A DNA stretch of 64,000 bases from Oryza sativa Japonica Group (GCF_034140825.1 NC_089039.1:25114501-25178500); one strand, 5' to 3'. Positions 1-13,900 are shown, counted from the stretch's first letter. Program-made: numbers and translations. Notes: a model not told the origin generated them from the letters alone.

Positions 1-45
1 GAATTCAGTAGTAGTTGCTAACCTCGGCAAAACAACTTCGTTTCG

Positions 46-1033
46 ATGAATCAGCTTGTCGATAAGGATCCGGAGACAGCCATCGTGTGGTTCTGGAAGG
101 CGATCAACTCCAGGGACAAGGTGGATAGTGCCCTGAAGGACATGGCTGTGGTGATGAAGCAGCAGGATCGCGCCAAGGAGGCGATAGAAGCCATCAGATC
201 ATTCAGGCACCTCTGCTCAAGGCAGGCTCAGGAGTCCCTTGACAACCTTCTGATCGACCTCTACAAGGTGTGTTTCGTTCTAGTTCTACCTGCATATCTC
301 ACAAAATTACTAACAAAATGATTGCTGCGGTGTACTGACAATATGCGGGATTTCATTTTCAGAAATGTGGCAAAGTCGATGAACAGATCGATCTACTGAA
401 ACAGAAGCTGAAGATGATATACCTTGGAGAGGCCTTCAACGGGAAGGCGACCAAGACAGCACGTTCCCATGGGAAAAAGTTCCAGGTCTCTATCCAGCAG
501 GAGACTTCTCGCATTCTGGTACAGATTACCGCTCCCCCTGTTACTCCTACTGATTGGTAATTTGGCATGTCAATGCTGCATTCAGTTACACTCGAAGTTA
601 CTGAAACCTTCTTGTGTGCATATTACAGGGCAATCTTGGCTGGGCTTACATGCAGCAGAGCAACTATTCAGCCGCTGAATTGGTGTATCGCAAGGCGCAA
701 AGCATTGAGCCTGATGCCAATAGGGCATGCAACCTTGGGCTGTGCCTAATTAAGCAGAGCAGGCATGATGAAGCAAGACAAGTACTTCATGATGTTGTGC
801 TACGCAGAATCTCCGGATCGGAAGATGACAAGGTGGTAGCCCGAGCTAAGCAGCTTCTCCATGAACTTGAGCCGGTGACGCATGTTACGTCGCCAAATAA
901 TGCTGGGCTGAGTGTCAGTGAAGAGATCATGGAGAGACTAGACCTTGTGTTGAACGAATGGACGCCGTTCAGGTCAAGGAGGCTGCCGGTATTTGAGGAG
1001 ATAGCTACCTTAAGGGACCAAATTGCTTGTTGA
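46..1033 (+). CDS. SDI1/MS5-like TPR protein, 5'-truncated by the window edge
   Basis: TPR-repeat protein of the plant family containing Arabidopsis SULFUR DEFICIENCY INDUCED 1 and MALE STERILITY 5/POLLENLESS3. Exons 46-267, 363-518 and 629-1033 join in phase (222 + 156 + 405 nt). Family-typical stretches include 'SALKDMAVVMKQQDRAKEA', 'CSRQAQESLDNLL', 'GNLGWAYMQQSNYSAAE' and 'LGLCLIKQSRHDEAR', the last two being TPR helices. The ATG at 46 is probably not the start: AATCAG just before base 55 looks like an intron acceptor and the next residues (LVDKDPE) are internal in the family, so the first exon lies left of the window. SDI members act in sulfur and glucosinolate control and MS5 in male meiosis; which role applies here cannot be told. 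Confidence 0.8.
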
Positions 1034-2048
1034 TCCCTTTATTCGCAAGGTTTTTGTTCTTTTGCTTAATGTGCATACGGGTGCGTTGCCTTAGAAATTC
1101 ATGTGCATATGTAGAGGCTGTTGTGGGCTTGTGGCAGTGCGAGTAATGGAGTAAAGGTTGTGATGTTCAGATAGATATCATATAGCTAGAGATCATGCAA
1201 AGCATCCAAGGAATAGTGTATTTTGTCTTCATGTTCTATGATGCTTATAATGTGTTGTAAACATTCTACAGACTACAAGAAATCCAAGTGTACACTTCAC
1301 TTGGCTTGTTGGAATCAAAAACTGGAAGACTGAAATGGTTTGGTTTCAAGTTTGCAGCACAAAATGTCTCTTTCTCTGAAGTAAAAATGAAAATCTTCGC
1401 TATGGAATGCAGAGTTGGTCCTAGAGATGTATACTTCCGTTATCCTTTTTTTAAAAATACTAATACAAAGTTGAAAGGAAACAAAATGATGGGGAAAACA
1501 AAAATCAGTCAGATCATATCAGACAAGCATTTCCAGTTCGAACTGGCCTGTTTAGTTCCAAAGTTTTTTTCTAAACTACCAACTTTCCATCGCATCAAAC
1601 CTTTCATACACACATAACTATTCTATCACATCGTACCAATTTCAATCAAACTTCCAAACTTCAGTGTGAACTAAACACATCAGTGTGAATTACTAACAAC
1701 AGAGAGCAGCATACATCAAAGTATCAAACAGCCAAACACCATCTATATTCCGTGACAGAAAGGCACCCAAGAATTGGATGACTAAAAGAAATTGCAGTAT
1801 TATTCATGAACAAACTCCAACATTAATATTCACAAATTGAGTATTTGCTTTCTTTCTGATGTTTCTGTCACTACACCATTTCTTTTCAAGCTAATAGTAA
1901 CTGTACAAATCTACTTCCCCATGTCAGAGAACAGAGCAAAAGTAAGTTCCATCCTAGATGAGTGAAAACTCACAACAGGTACAAGAATGTGTTAAGTTCT
2001 GAACACCAGAAAATTCGCGTGTCAGAGCACTGAACTACTCTCCATTCT
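1034..2048. other. Intergenic spacer between convergent genes
   Basis: This stretch holds the 3' untranslated tail of the TPR gene and the downstream side of the DUF569 gene. Open frames here are short, AT-rich and resemble nothing. The one recognisable item is a small Tourist-like repeat around 1545-1682. Confidence 0.6.
1545..1682. mobile_element. Tourist-like MITE
   Basis: The left end reads GGCCTGTTTAGTTCCAAAG and the right end GTGTGAACTAAACACATC; the shared inverted core is TGTTTAGTTC. This terminus is typical of small rice PIF/Harbinger-type MITEs. The body has no coding capacity. A target duplication could not be fixed with certainty. Confidence 0.5.
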
Positions 2049-3250
2049 TCATACACTGATGCGTGCCGTATGCCCATTTCCAAATGGAAATTGAAGAGCA
2101 CTCGCCACTGCAGATACAGAATTTACACAAAAAAAAAACATAAGTAAACTGTTTCACAAATGTTACCATGTCAGCAACATGCACGAGCACAAAAAGTTCA
2201 GAAAACTTGCACCTCTGGAGGAGTGCAAGACGAGGACGAACTCCATGTCTCTGTTGCCGGGGGGGAGGTCGAGGACGACGGGGAACAGCCCCGGCGGCGG
2301 CGCGGCGCACCTCCGGCGGCAGACGACGAAGTCCTCCCGGCGCGCCTCCTCCTCCAGCCGCCGGCGCAGCGCCGCGAGGCTCTGCTCCTTGAACGTGAAG
2401 TACCTCCACGTCCCCTGGTCGAAGTCGTCCACGCGGCCGTCGTCTCTCGCCGTGTTGTAGAAGATCGTCCGCGCCACCAGCGCGCCCGGCGCCGCCTCGC
2501 TCGGCGGCTCCTCCTCCTCCTCCCCCTCCTCCGGCGGCGGCGGCGGCTTCACCACCTTCAATTCCTAGAGAAAGAGAGATCCCATTTGCAATTCAATTAT
2601 TCAAGAATTCAAGATTATGCACATCTCAGCTTAAGAATTCAAGATGGAAGAAAGCCAAGCACCTTGGCGGAATAGAATCTGACGAAAGCAGTAGTGAACG
2701 CCGTGTCGGGCTCCGACGTGGCGGCCTCGAGGCGGGCGTCGCAGGACAGGGCGCGGCAGCGCGGCGGCGGCGCCTCCGATTCCGGGACGACCTCGACGAC
2801 CCAGGAGCTCTCCTCGGGGGCGGCGTCGCGGTCGACGGTGACGGCGTTCTCCCGCGGCGTGAGCCCGAACCTGGCGCGGAGGAGGCGGCCGTAGAGCCCC
2901 GTGAGCGTGAGGTGTTCCCCCTCGCGGCGCGGCGTCCACAGGAAGGCGCCGTCGTTGGGGCTGGGCGGCGAGCCCGCCTGGATGACCCAGCAGCACGCCG
3001 CGGAGCCGCGGCAGCCGCCGTCGAGCGCGGCGGGGAGCTCGGTGGCGCAGAGGTAGAGGCCCCGGTGTCCCTGCAGCCTGACGTAGTCGTCGCCGGAGGT
3101 CTCCACGGCCCAGACGGTGCCCCGGCAGTTGCGGCGGTAGCCGTGGGTGACGGCCTCCCCGCCGCCGCCGCCGCCGTCGTCCGCCGCGCAGAGGTACGTG
3201 CCCAGGTGGCTCCTGAGCCGCACCGACCTCGCGTTCTCGAAGACCTCCAT
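2049..3250 (-). CDS. DUF569 domain protein (fascin-like beta-trefoil)
   Basis: Plant DUF569 protein, a family with an actin-crosslinking/fascin-like beta-trefoil fold and no firm biochemical role. Exons on the minus strand are 3250-2663, 2564-2213 and 2107-2049; phases close to 333 codons including the stop. The N-terminal trefoil shows the usual 'VRLRSHLGTYLCAADD' and 'YVRLQGHRGLYLCATE' repeats. A Pro/Glu-rich linker follows (residues about 200-215), then the second conserved block with 'TWRYFTFKEQSL' and 'PVVLDLPPGNRDMEFVL'. The third exon is only 59 nt and adds the C-terminal tail; it rests on the TCCAGAG/GTGCAAGT donor and TATCTGCAG acceptor and is the least certain part. Strongly GC-rich, as in many grass genes. 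Confidence 0.82.
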
Positions 3251-3545
3251 TGCTGCCGCGGGGCCAAGAAACCAAGAACCGCTTCTTGATTTGGAGAGAC
3301 GGGTTTGGGCGGGAGGAGGAAGACGAGGCTAGTTGGGGGGGTATTATTGTCCTTGGCAATTCCAACCTTAACGGCTTCCGATTGTGGTAAACCGACTACG
3401 TGGCACTTTATGGGGCGTTGGGATCTAGGATCAACGGCTCAGATTCGGCACAATTTAGGTATCTCACGCTTCAGTGCTTCACCGCCATCATCATTTATCA
3501 GCAAGTACATGAGACCATTTCCTGTTACTTGTGACTGCACGCTAA

Positions 3546-3672
3546 GGTTTTGTTCGGTTTGGAAGGGGTTAAAGGGGATTGAAGGGGTTTAAGGGAAAAT
3601 AATTCCACACCACAATAGATGTGGAATAAATCCCCTACAATCCCTCTCTCTTGGGATTAACCGAATATAGCC
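3546..3672. mobile_element. Tourist-like MITE (PIF/Harbinger type)
   Basis: A 127-bp element with inverted ends GGTTTTGTTCGGTTTGG and, read inward from the right, GGCTATATTCGGTTAATCC. It is flanked on both sides by TAA (3543-3545 and 3673-3675), the 3-bp target duplication expected for PIF/Harbinger MITEs. Non-coding. Confidence 0.75.
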
Positions 3673-3837
3673 TAAGGAGGATTACTCGTGCCACTTTGTT
3701 TTCGAACTCTCCATTCCTACATTTCAGGGGAAATTTGCCAAATACTTCGATATTAAATTTATTTATTTATAGTAAGTACTCAAAGTGCTCAATTTCTCTT
3801 CGTGTTTGGGGTGTATTTTAGGCCCATTTATAGCAGT

Positions 3838-4635
3838 GGAGTAAGTTCCACTTTAACTCCCTCAAATATACATCTAATCTAATTCATATCCATCAATAGT
3901 AATACTAGATATCTTGAACTCCTAACAAATAAAATCGGTACAAAATGATTTCCTCGGTGGTTTTAAGGGTGGTTTCCACTAGCGTGGCTCGTTTACTAGT
4001 CCAAACATCGAGTCAGCATGTGATGCCCGTCAATGGGCTGTAACCAAATAGGATATTTGTAGAGTATGAGAATCATTGGTGCCAGGGTATACGCGAGTTT
4101 GAGGTAAAAGAGATAGGAGGCATGGATTTTTATACATGTTCAACCTCCTTACCTGATAGACAATAGCCCTACTCCCGTTGGCTAAATCTAGTGTTTTATA
4201 TATCAGTACCATATATAGTACAATATCTGGGATGACCTAATCTAGTCGCTGCTGACCTAAATAGTCCTTGTAGCATCCGAGTAGAACTATATTTCTCCTT
4301 TCTTATCCGGAATATCTTCCGTATACGAGGCATGATTCCGTATAAGACTATAATAGTTGGTGTATGGTGAGCCTCACTTTGCTTAATACAAAAGTATTGG
4401 GTATGCCTTATCTATAACACTGACAACGCCCACCTGTCATCATCTCTCTCTTATTCCCTTCCTCCTCCCTCTCTCTCTCCCATTCCCTTTCTCCTTCTCG
4501 ACAGTGGCGGTAGGATGAGAGGAGCGCCAGAGGAGTTGTTTTACACCAGTTTTAATAGTTAGAGAATGTCAAGATACCCGGTTTTATGAATCAGATTCGA
4601 CCTATACATTAAGGGACTCATAGTGGACCTTTTCC
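3838..4635. mobile_element. Inverted-repeat DNA element, unclassified
   Basis: The left end (GGAGTAAGTTCCACTTTAAC, then TCCCTCAA) is an imperfect inverted match of the right end near 4600-4635 (reverse complement GGAAAAGGTCCACTATGAGT, then CCCTTAA). The match continues past AATCTAATTCATA/AATCTGATTCATA. The same end type recurs once near 18050-18150. No coding frame and no clean target duplication were found, so the superfamily is open. Confidence 0.45.
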
Positions 4636-4917
4636 TCTAGCAAGCTTCCTTCCAGCACTTGATCGGCCCAACCCAATCACACGTGGGCCCCACCCCCGCA
4701 GCTGCCCTTGCGCCGCTTACCAGTCCCACTCATTCACATCCCTACCCAAACTGTAATTACAGACAACTCGAGGGGGGCATCTGCAAAATACCACTACTCT
4801 CCGTCTCCTCCTTGGTCCAAGGGTTAAAAATCCCTCGTCCTCGAGGTAGTCGCGACCTCTCTCTCCTCCGTCTCTCCATTCCCCACTCGCTCTCGCCTCT
4901 CCCCCCTCCTCCCCACC

Positions 4918-7900
4918 ATGGCGGTGAAGGGGAAGGGCAAGGCGGTGGCCTCCGCGTCCGCATCCGGCGGCGGGGTCAAGCGGCGGAAGGGCCCCGGCGA
5001 CGCGGCGGGGCCCTCTTCCTCCTCCTCGGCGGCCGCGGAGGCCGCCAAGCGCCGCCGCCGGTCTGGGGTCCTCCAGTTCTTCGACGACGCCGCCTTCGTC
5101 GGGGACGAGGAGGAGGATGAGGATGAGGAGGAGGAGGAGGAGGAGGAGATGTTCGCGTCCGACGGCGACGACGACGGTACGGATCGCCTCCCGGTTCCCT
5201 GGACGACGACGAGTTGGGGCTGCTCTCGCGGGCGGGTTGGGTTGGTTTGGGGTTTGGGGGGTATATGAGCAATGCGGCTTCTATTGGGTCAGTCGCTTGT
5301 TGGGGATTTGATTTACTACATGTGTTGTTGTATTGGTTGGTTGGATTTGTGGTGCTTGGGGGTTTCAGTGACTGTGTCCCAAAATCTCGCATGTTGAAAC
5401 TAGGGTTTGGATGAGCACTTAAGAGGTTGAGAGGTGTTGATGCATATGGAAGTGTTTGGGTGAGGATTTAGATCAATAAACTTCTGTTTTGAATGGAGAC
5501 ACAGCTTACAGGTTTCTAGTAAGTGGCTCGGTGAGTGAGCCACTTTCTCTGGAGCGATTCGATGGTCAGTGGTAGAGTAGAGTCTGGGAGGACTTCGTCC
5601 TGTTGCTTCTCCTTTCGTTTGAATCCATCTTGTTAGAAGTTTTTGTTGGCCTTAGACCAGACAGAATATTGGGCAAAAAACAATTTGTTTGTGCCTGTGA
5701 ACTTGCCATTGTTCTACTGTAAGAGCAAATGTTTTTTTTTTATCTGAAGGATTAAAGAACCAAGGAATCTATAATGTCCACAATTGTTTTCATTTTTTGC
5801 CATTTTGGTGCATGGTGAGGTAAGTTAATGCTTCCCTTTTCTGTTCTTTTTTTTTCCTTCAATCATTGGTATGGTGCTGCATTTTCATACTTAGGATGAC
5901 AGTGTCAATCTTTAATTTTTTACCATTTGATCTTTTGCCTATGTTAGGACTGATTATTCTGGCTACTTGGCTAGAAGATATTGCTGTATTTTACACTTAA
6001 TGTTCATAGTAATTACCAGGACGATGCATGTTATTGCACTTGAAATGGCACTAGTGAGCAATTTATCCTGCAGCTTTTGGCCATTGGCATCTTAAAATGT
6101 TATTATTGCCTGATTATTCTTTGAATCTTCTGTTGATGCAATCTTGTTCATTAACTGCAGGTTTCTTCACCGAGGGAAAGGCAGAAAATGTTAACTTAAA
6201 AAGAACTGAAAGGTCACACCCTCTTCCGTTTCTTGGGATAGTTAAGGAAGAGGAGCTGAGTGGTGATGAACTTGAAGAATTTATCAAGGATCGTTATTCA
6301 AGTCGAGTGAAACACACCCCTTTTGATGGCTCCACCAATGTACAGGATGACGAGTTTACCGAGGATGGTCTATTGAAAGAGCCAGTAATTTGGAGGATCA
6401 AATGCATGGTTTGTGATTTACTAGTCTTTGACCTTACATTGTTAATCTAGTATTTGGCTGCAAGGTTCTGATTTGTTTGGCTGCATTTCAGGTTGGGCGT
6501 GAGCGCCAAATTGCTTTCTGCCTCATGCAAAAGTATGTTGATCTGCAAAAGTTTGGTACCAAAGTTCCAATTATCTCAGCATTTGCACTTGATCATGTGA
6601 GAGGATTTGTTTTTGTTGAAGCTGAGAAGGCCTGTGATGTTACAGAGGTACATGATTTGTGGCTTCCATTGTAAAAAGATACCCACATTGAGGAGAGCAA
6701 GTCAAATACAGTAGATGTAATCATTTATTCATTGCATTATGTGGTTTGATATCATGCTCTGTGAAGGGTTGAGAACTTATTCTTTTATCTGCTACTCCTA
6801 CTTAAATTAGCACTGTCTTCTTTTTGCCATTTCTCACACACTTCAATTCAATTCACTCTTTTGTGTAACATAATAATTTGAGGTTTGGAACTGAAATAGG
6901 CTTTACATGTGTAGTTCTGTTACTAAAATCATAGTTTCTATGATAATCTAGGAAAAAGTTGTTTGCTCAAAGATTTCTTCCTGTCCTGCTTGTAATCTGA
7001 CCTACTGAACATTTGCATTTCTTACTACAGGCATGCAAAGGATTTTGCAGTGTTTACATAAGCAGAATTAATTCTGTTCCTGTAGCTGAAGTTCCTAGCT
7101 TGCTATCAAGCCGCGCAAAACCATTTGCAATATCTCCAGGTACATGGGTGCGCATGAAGACTGGAATTTATAAAGGAGATCTAGCACAGGTATGTTTAAC
7201 TCAGCTTCTTACTTTTCTGGGCCCCCAACCCTTTTACATATCGTCACATTTTTTTGTTCTTACATCACTACACCCCTGTGAATTTGTAGGTTGTTAGTGC
7301 AGATGAGGGGCGAAAACGGGTGATGATCAAGCTTATACCCAGAGTTGATCTCCGGGCTATTTCAAAAAAAATTGTAATTCTCTTATGCCCTCTTTCTGTA
7401 TTATATTTATTTTTGGCAGTAAATGATGCCTCTCATTTTTAGTTGGTTTCATTTAAGTTGTACTGACTTATCTATATCAATGTATAATACCCCAAGTAGC
7501 TTTGTGAAAGTCTTGTGAAACTCTAACTAAGCTAATTACATTATATATTGCCTGTACCTGTTGAAATTCTTACATTTCCAATGATGGGTATGTACCTCGT
7601 CCTTTTTCCCCCTGGTGGTGGGGTGGTTAGGTTGGAGCTTCATCTTTGTCAGAGAAACTTCACATGTCATTGTTGTTTTTTGGTACACTGGATAATGTGA
7701 CATTCCAGTGAAACCATGTGGTGTCTATTGCGTATTTCCATTTTGCTCAACTGTAGTATCATGGCTTGGGTGGCTTATATTATACTGTTGTTTTTATCTT
7801 TGATTGTACTATTGTCTTGTTCATCTGTTTTTCTTGTTAACAACCATTTCTTTTTATTTTTTTCTTCCATTGTTCTTGTCCTTCTAATAGTTTGAGTTTG

Positions 7901-10900
7901 CTACCACATTATTTATATTAGCCTTCACCTTTGCAGGGTGGTGCTATTCCACTAAAAGAAGCTGCAATTCCTGCTCCACGTCTAATCAGTTCACAAGAAT
8001 TAGAGTAAATACTTCCTTTCTGTTTCCAGTGTCTCTCTTCATGCACTCAGTATCCTTCTCATATCATTTGTTTCTACCTAGGCTTTTGACACTGTTGCCA
8101 CGATCTCATTGATATTAGGTTCTTCGGATCTCATATTGAAAGGAAACATGATCGCCAGACAAATGATTTTTATGAAGTGCTTGATGGTCTCATGTTCAAA
8201 GATGGTTTCCTGTATAAAAGGGTTGCACTTAGTTCTTTGATTTACTGGGGGATACAACCAACAGAAACTGAACTTCTCAAGTTCTCTTCCACTCCAACTA
8301 TTACAAGTTCAACTGATGACTTGGATTGGGTCTCCAGCATGTATGGTCCTAAGAAAAGAAACGTTCCAAAAGAACCGGATATGGAGCCTTCCTCTTCGAA
8401 AGCTTCATCTTCTAAAGGAAAATACTCCAAGGCATCTTCTAAGGCATCCACTTCTACTGAAGATTACGAGGATAAAGGATTTAATCTCCATGATCTTGTA
8501 CTCTTTGGGTCAGTCTCTGTTATGCAATCCTTACTAATTGTCACAAAAGTTTAGCAGATGTCATCCTTATTTTTGTTTCATATAAACAGGCGAAGAGATT
8601 TTGGTGTGGTCATTGCTTTTGAGAAAGATGGTCTTAGGGTAAGATTCTTTATAGCACACTATTGTACCACATCCATGATTTTTGTCTGAGAATATACTGT
8701 TTTTTTTTAGATATTAAAAGGTGGTCCTGAAGGATCTGCAGTAACTGTTAGAAAGCAGGATATTAAGGACGTTTGTGCAGACAAAATGCTTACTGCTGTT
8801 GATCATAAGAAGAAGATAATATGTATTAATGACACCGTTAATGTTCTGGAAGGGCCATTCCAGGTGAAATGTTAACCATCCCTTATTCCCTTTAGCAAGA
8901 ATTGTTGTAAAGTTCTTTTTGCCTGTAATCTGGGAAAATATGCATCTTTTTTCGTTCTTTTCAAGAAAACATTCACCTGAAAGAATTCTAAAGGCAAAAT
9001 TGGTTCCATTCCACTTGAAAGGTCACTAGTTTAGATATATACCATTGAAAGATTGTGGTGCACTTTAATACCATCGAAAGGTACATCTGTTTTAATTTTT
9101 CTTTTTACCATTCCATCCTTTGCCAGTTTGGTTTTTTGCTATTTTTCCTTTTATTTCCACACCAAAAGGGTGTGCGTCAGTACATGTTTGCCCTCTACTG
9201 CAGTGCTGTTTGGTTTCAGCCAAGCACGAAGCAGTTTAATCAACCAAGCAAACTGACCCCCAAATTCATGAGAAAACCATCCATGCCTACCTCAGTAACC
9301 TTGCTAGTTGATATACCTCCATCCCAACAAAATCCCCTGCTCTATGCCCTCTGTTGCACCATCCTTTGATATCAATCAAACACAGCAGCACACAGAAGTG
9401 ACAAGTGGTGACTGGTGAGGTGGTGGGGCCATGTGTGGAGGTTGTTGTTTACGAGGATGAGTAGCTGGACACCTCATCCTTGCTGGGAAGCGAGACGGTG
9501 CCATGGGGAAGCAGCCAGGGATGGCTTTGGAGAATCTTCACAGGAGCAAAAGGGATGTGAGAAGAGGATTGAGGGAGAGATGGGGTGATGGAATGGAAAT
9601 TGAAGTGAGCAGAGTGCCAAAATCGTCAACAGTAACAGTTTTAAGGACAGGGCATGATGGAGAAGTAAGAAAACTGAAGATCTTAAAGTGTGCCCATGAA
9701 CTTCGATGGTATAGACCTAAAACAGTGATATTTCAATGCCACGAAACCAATATTTCCAATTCTAACCCCGGTCAAAAAAAATATTTCCAATTCTAACATA
9801 CCAAATACTAACATACCTGATATGGTTATTGTAATTCTCTCAAGTGTCTGGTAAAGTCGTAATTTAGCATATTTTAGGAAATATTTTGTACTCCCTCTTC
9901 TTATTTACTTGTTAGTTAGAACATCAACATAGTTTGTGTATGCACTTGTTTTATCATTACATTTTCTAATCACATACTATATTTATGAAAAATACTTAAC
10001 TACATCCAAGAATATTTCATGACAAATATACTAATATCATTTTTACATATTATCTATTAATTTTGGTATATATTTGTGATTTAAGATTTCTTGGTTTGAC
10101 TGCACGCATCTTAAAATGACGTCTATCTGTGAACTGAGGGTGCCTTTTAAAATGAATGTAACGCATTATTCTCATAATAAAATGATTTACAGCACTAGTC
10201 TATGCTTCTACATTTCTTTAATTATGAGAATTTGATTCCTCCCATTTGGCACCCTTACTGATTCATTTAATATTTTTACAGGGTAAGCAAGGAGTTGTTA
10301 AACACTTGTACATGGGCATACTGTTTATCCATAATGAAAGTGAAAGTGAGAACAGCGGATTTTTCTGCGCCCAGTGCAGTTCATGTGAAAATGTCAAGAA
10401 GCGGAAGGAACTGGCAAGTTTCACTTTTGGAAATTCGGTATGTAGAATTGCAGATACAATGCATGCACTGTTCTACTTCCTCTATTCCATATTGTAAGAC
10501 GGTTTAATTTTGTCCTAAGTCAAACTTCTCTAACTTCGACCAAGTTTATTGTAAAATGTACCATATCTACAACATCAAATTAGTTTCATTAAATCCACCA
10601 TAAAATGTCTTGATTGTGTATTTATTTGGTACTATAGGTAATTATTTTTCTATAAACTTGGTCAAAGCTAAAATTTGACTTATAGGACATAACTAAGATA
10701 CCTTACAATATGGAACGGAGGGAGTACTTACTAAAGAAGGTTTGATATTTTCTGTGACACTTTGTTTTTGATGTACCAGGACGATAATCCTATTCCCATG
10801 TTTTCATATGAACAAAATGAGCAACGGGACAGTAAGTGTTCCTGGAGATTGATGATTTTGTCAGCATAAAATAGTTTTTTTCCCTGATTCCCTTGATCCT

Positions 10901-13900
10901 ACAGATGAAAGGCCTTACAGGAGCACTAGAGAACAACTTTTCTCAATTGGGGAGATGCTGCGTATTCGAAAGGGTCCTATGAAGGGCTATCTCTGTCGAG
11001 TAGTTCGAATATTTCGCAATGATGTAACTGTTAAGCTAGATTCACTGCTGAAGATTGTCACAGGTTGGTTACTTGAGTATCCTTGCAGCTGTTTTTTGAC
11101 AGTGATTGACTACTTCTGTGTAATGTTTGCAGTGCAAGCTGAGTTTCTTTCAGTCCCAGCTAAAAGAGGGTAAGCAGCTTAGCATGCTTCTCTTCTCTTT
11201 TCATTTTGTGCTTGTTTTAGTAACGTGATTTTGTAAACCATCATATTGTTGCTTAATGCCACTTACATCTGTGCACCTTATTGCATTACCAGGGATAACT
11301 CTTCTGGTGCTCCATCTGGTCCTTTTGGTAAGTGCAAGTTTCATGCACACTGCAACTATTGCCAATTTACTCGCTGCTGGCTTGCTGCCATGGAGTTTGT
11401 TACCTATGCTGATTGTAATGTAGGTTCAGAAGCCGATAAACCCTCATGGGACAATGGATTACCATCTTTTGGAAGGTTCTTTCTTGCTTTCCAGCTTCCT
11501 ACTTTGTGAATGTTTTAATAAATTGTTGGACTTCAGATTTCCTAATCAACCACCTTTATCCGACCCCTTCCCACCAATCAAAATGAACCTATGCGGTTGA
11601 CTTGGTGTATATCATTGGTTGGTTAAATAAAAATCCTCGACTGTTATTTATATTTGCACTATTCACTGAATTGTTCAATCTTGTGCAGTGATTCCTGGCA
11701 ACCCTTTTCAAGTGCTGCATTACCAGTTCAGAATGCAGGTATATTCAGTCGTAGGCCTTTCTATTTGGTGGTATAGTTTGGCTTTGTTAATTTTTAGTAT
11801 TGTGAAGTCATGATGTTGCAACATTTAACCTGTTCAAAATTGCTTGCTCAAGTATAACTAGGGGTGGAAACGAGCCTGGCTCGGCTCGGCTTGCAATGGC
11901 TCGCAACAAGCTAGGGTTGGCTTGGCTCGGCTCGGTTAGAGAAATGAGCTAAAACATGAGCTCGGCTCGGCTCGTTTCCTGGCTCGAGCCAGCTCGAGCT
12001 GGCTTGCGAGCCTTCCGTTGAAGCTATATAATTTGTAATCATTAAGAAAAGCAATAACAAATCATCAACATGTAAAATTAAAATAACTTTATATATTCAA
12101 TTCATCAAAATCTAGACGATAAATTACATATTGACAAATAATAACTCCACTAAAAAATAAAGTCATCCATACAAATACATGATGGCTTAGGCTCGCGAGC
12201 CAAATCAGGCGGCTCGCGAGCTAGCTCGGGCTCGGCTCGTTTCAGAAACGAGCTGAAAATGAGGCTTGGGCTTGGCTCGTTTGGCATTCAAGCCGAGCCG
12301 AGCTAAGCGAGCTCGAGCCAAGCCTGAGCTGAGCTCACGAGCCCAAGCTTTTTTTCCACCCCTAAGTATAACACACTCAACCAGTTATCCATTCCATGTC
12401 TCATAGAAGTCCTTGAATTTTTGTAAGAATAGGCGCAACAGGGGATCAAGTGGGCTCTCTAGGATTGGTAGAGCAGATAACTCAAATCCGTTTAATTTGG
12501 TGTGGGGGTGAAGTCACAGGTGGAATGGTTTTTTATTGGGTTAATGGGACAACTTTTTCTACAAAATTGACAAGTCTTAAACGTGAACAGAAAAAAAATG
12601 ATGCTCATTTATTAGTAGTTTAAGTCTTTATAATTTTGCTCATGTGCAACTTCTGCATTTTTAGATGGGGAATCTGAAGTTGATCCATGGTGTAAGAAAA
12701 CTTCATCTTCTGCCAATGATTCTGATCCATGGGGTACGAAAACAAAATCTGCATCTGTTGATGTATGGAACAACAGTACCACACAAGTAGAGAACTCCAG
12801 TGACAATGCATGGGATAAACAACCTGGAGGTAGTGGACCTAATATTGGTGGAAGCTCTTGGGACAGACCAGCAACTGATAAGGAAAGTGAAAAAAGTGAC
12901 AACTGGGGTGAGGCATGCAAGGAGACAGAGAAAACTGGTAGTGATACAGATCCCTGGGGAAGCAAGGTCAAAGAGATAGATCTGAAAGAAACGGATAGCT
13001 GGGGAAAGGCTTCAATGCAACCAGAGAAGAAGTTGGAGGATGATAGTCAAGGATGGGGCCAACCTGTTGGCAAGTCAAACCAAGACCAAGAAAAAGGTGC
13101 AGACAAATGTGGGGCTTGGGATACTGTTATTGCTGGGTCATCTTCGTCTGTTCCTGGCAGAGGGGATGATGACTCCTGGATTAAAACTGATACTTTGCCT
13201 GTTGCTCAAGATGATGCCTGGGGCAACTCAAAAGATTGTAGTGATGGGGCAGCTGGGTGGAATGAAACTAGAACATCTAAACAAAGCCACAGCACTGGAG
13301 GATGGGATGCTGCTGCTGCCAACCTGAATGAATCATCTGATGTGGATGCACATAAGGACTCATGGGGCAAAGCAAAAGATACAACAGCTAATGCTGAAGA
13401 AAAAAATAATGAAAGTGGAAACTGGAACAAAGCTGGACCACTAGACAAAGTTTGTGGCAGTGATTGGGGTAGTCCAAAGTTTTCCAGTGGTGATGGTCCA
13501 TCCAGCTGGAACAAGGGAGACAAAATTGGAGGAGATTCTCAAAACGGCAGCTGGAGCAGACCTGGTGGAAACTTTGAAGGTGGTCGTGGGTTTGGGCGAG
13601 GACGGGGCAGAGGCAGGGGCCGAGAATCTGGGGATTTCGGTGGCAGAAATGACCAAGGAAGCTGGAAGAACTCAGGGACTAGTGACAGTTCTGGAAGGCC
13701 CTCTTGGAGGTCTGATAGTCAAGTTGAGAAGGAAGTGGGAGATTCTGGTGGATATCGGGGGAGAGGAAGAGGAAGAGGCCAGTATGGAGGACAGGGAAGA
13801 GGAGACAATGGTTGGAGAAATGGAGGTCAAAGCAATTCTGAGTTTGGAAGGAGTGATGCTGATGCACCAAACTGGGGAAATAAAGGTGTATCCAATAAAG

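Larger units (their letters stand above)
3251..4917. other. Intergenic region between divergent DUF569 and KTF1 genes
   Basis: This is the shared upstream region of a minus-strand and a plus-strand gene. It contains a Tourist-like MITE (3546-3672) and a longer inverted-repeat element (about 3838-4635). CT-rich sequence just before 4918 looks like the KTF1 5' UTR. No other gene is supported. Confidence 0.6.

Noticed and set aside
46-54. ATG at 46 as the true start of the TPR gene
   Set aside because: The family has a conserved N-terminal part before LVDKDPE, and AATCAG at 49-54 reads as an intron acceptor.
2160-3289. Several Arg/Ala-rich frames overlapping the DUF569 gene
   Set aside because: They are products of high GC content. 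Only the minus-strand frame carrying the beta-trefoil repeats is a known family.
9503-9796. 97-codon frame in KTF1 intron 9 as a nested gene
   Set aside because: Lies inside an inverted-repeat element, has no recognisable domain and no splice or promoter support.
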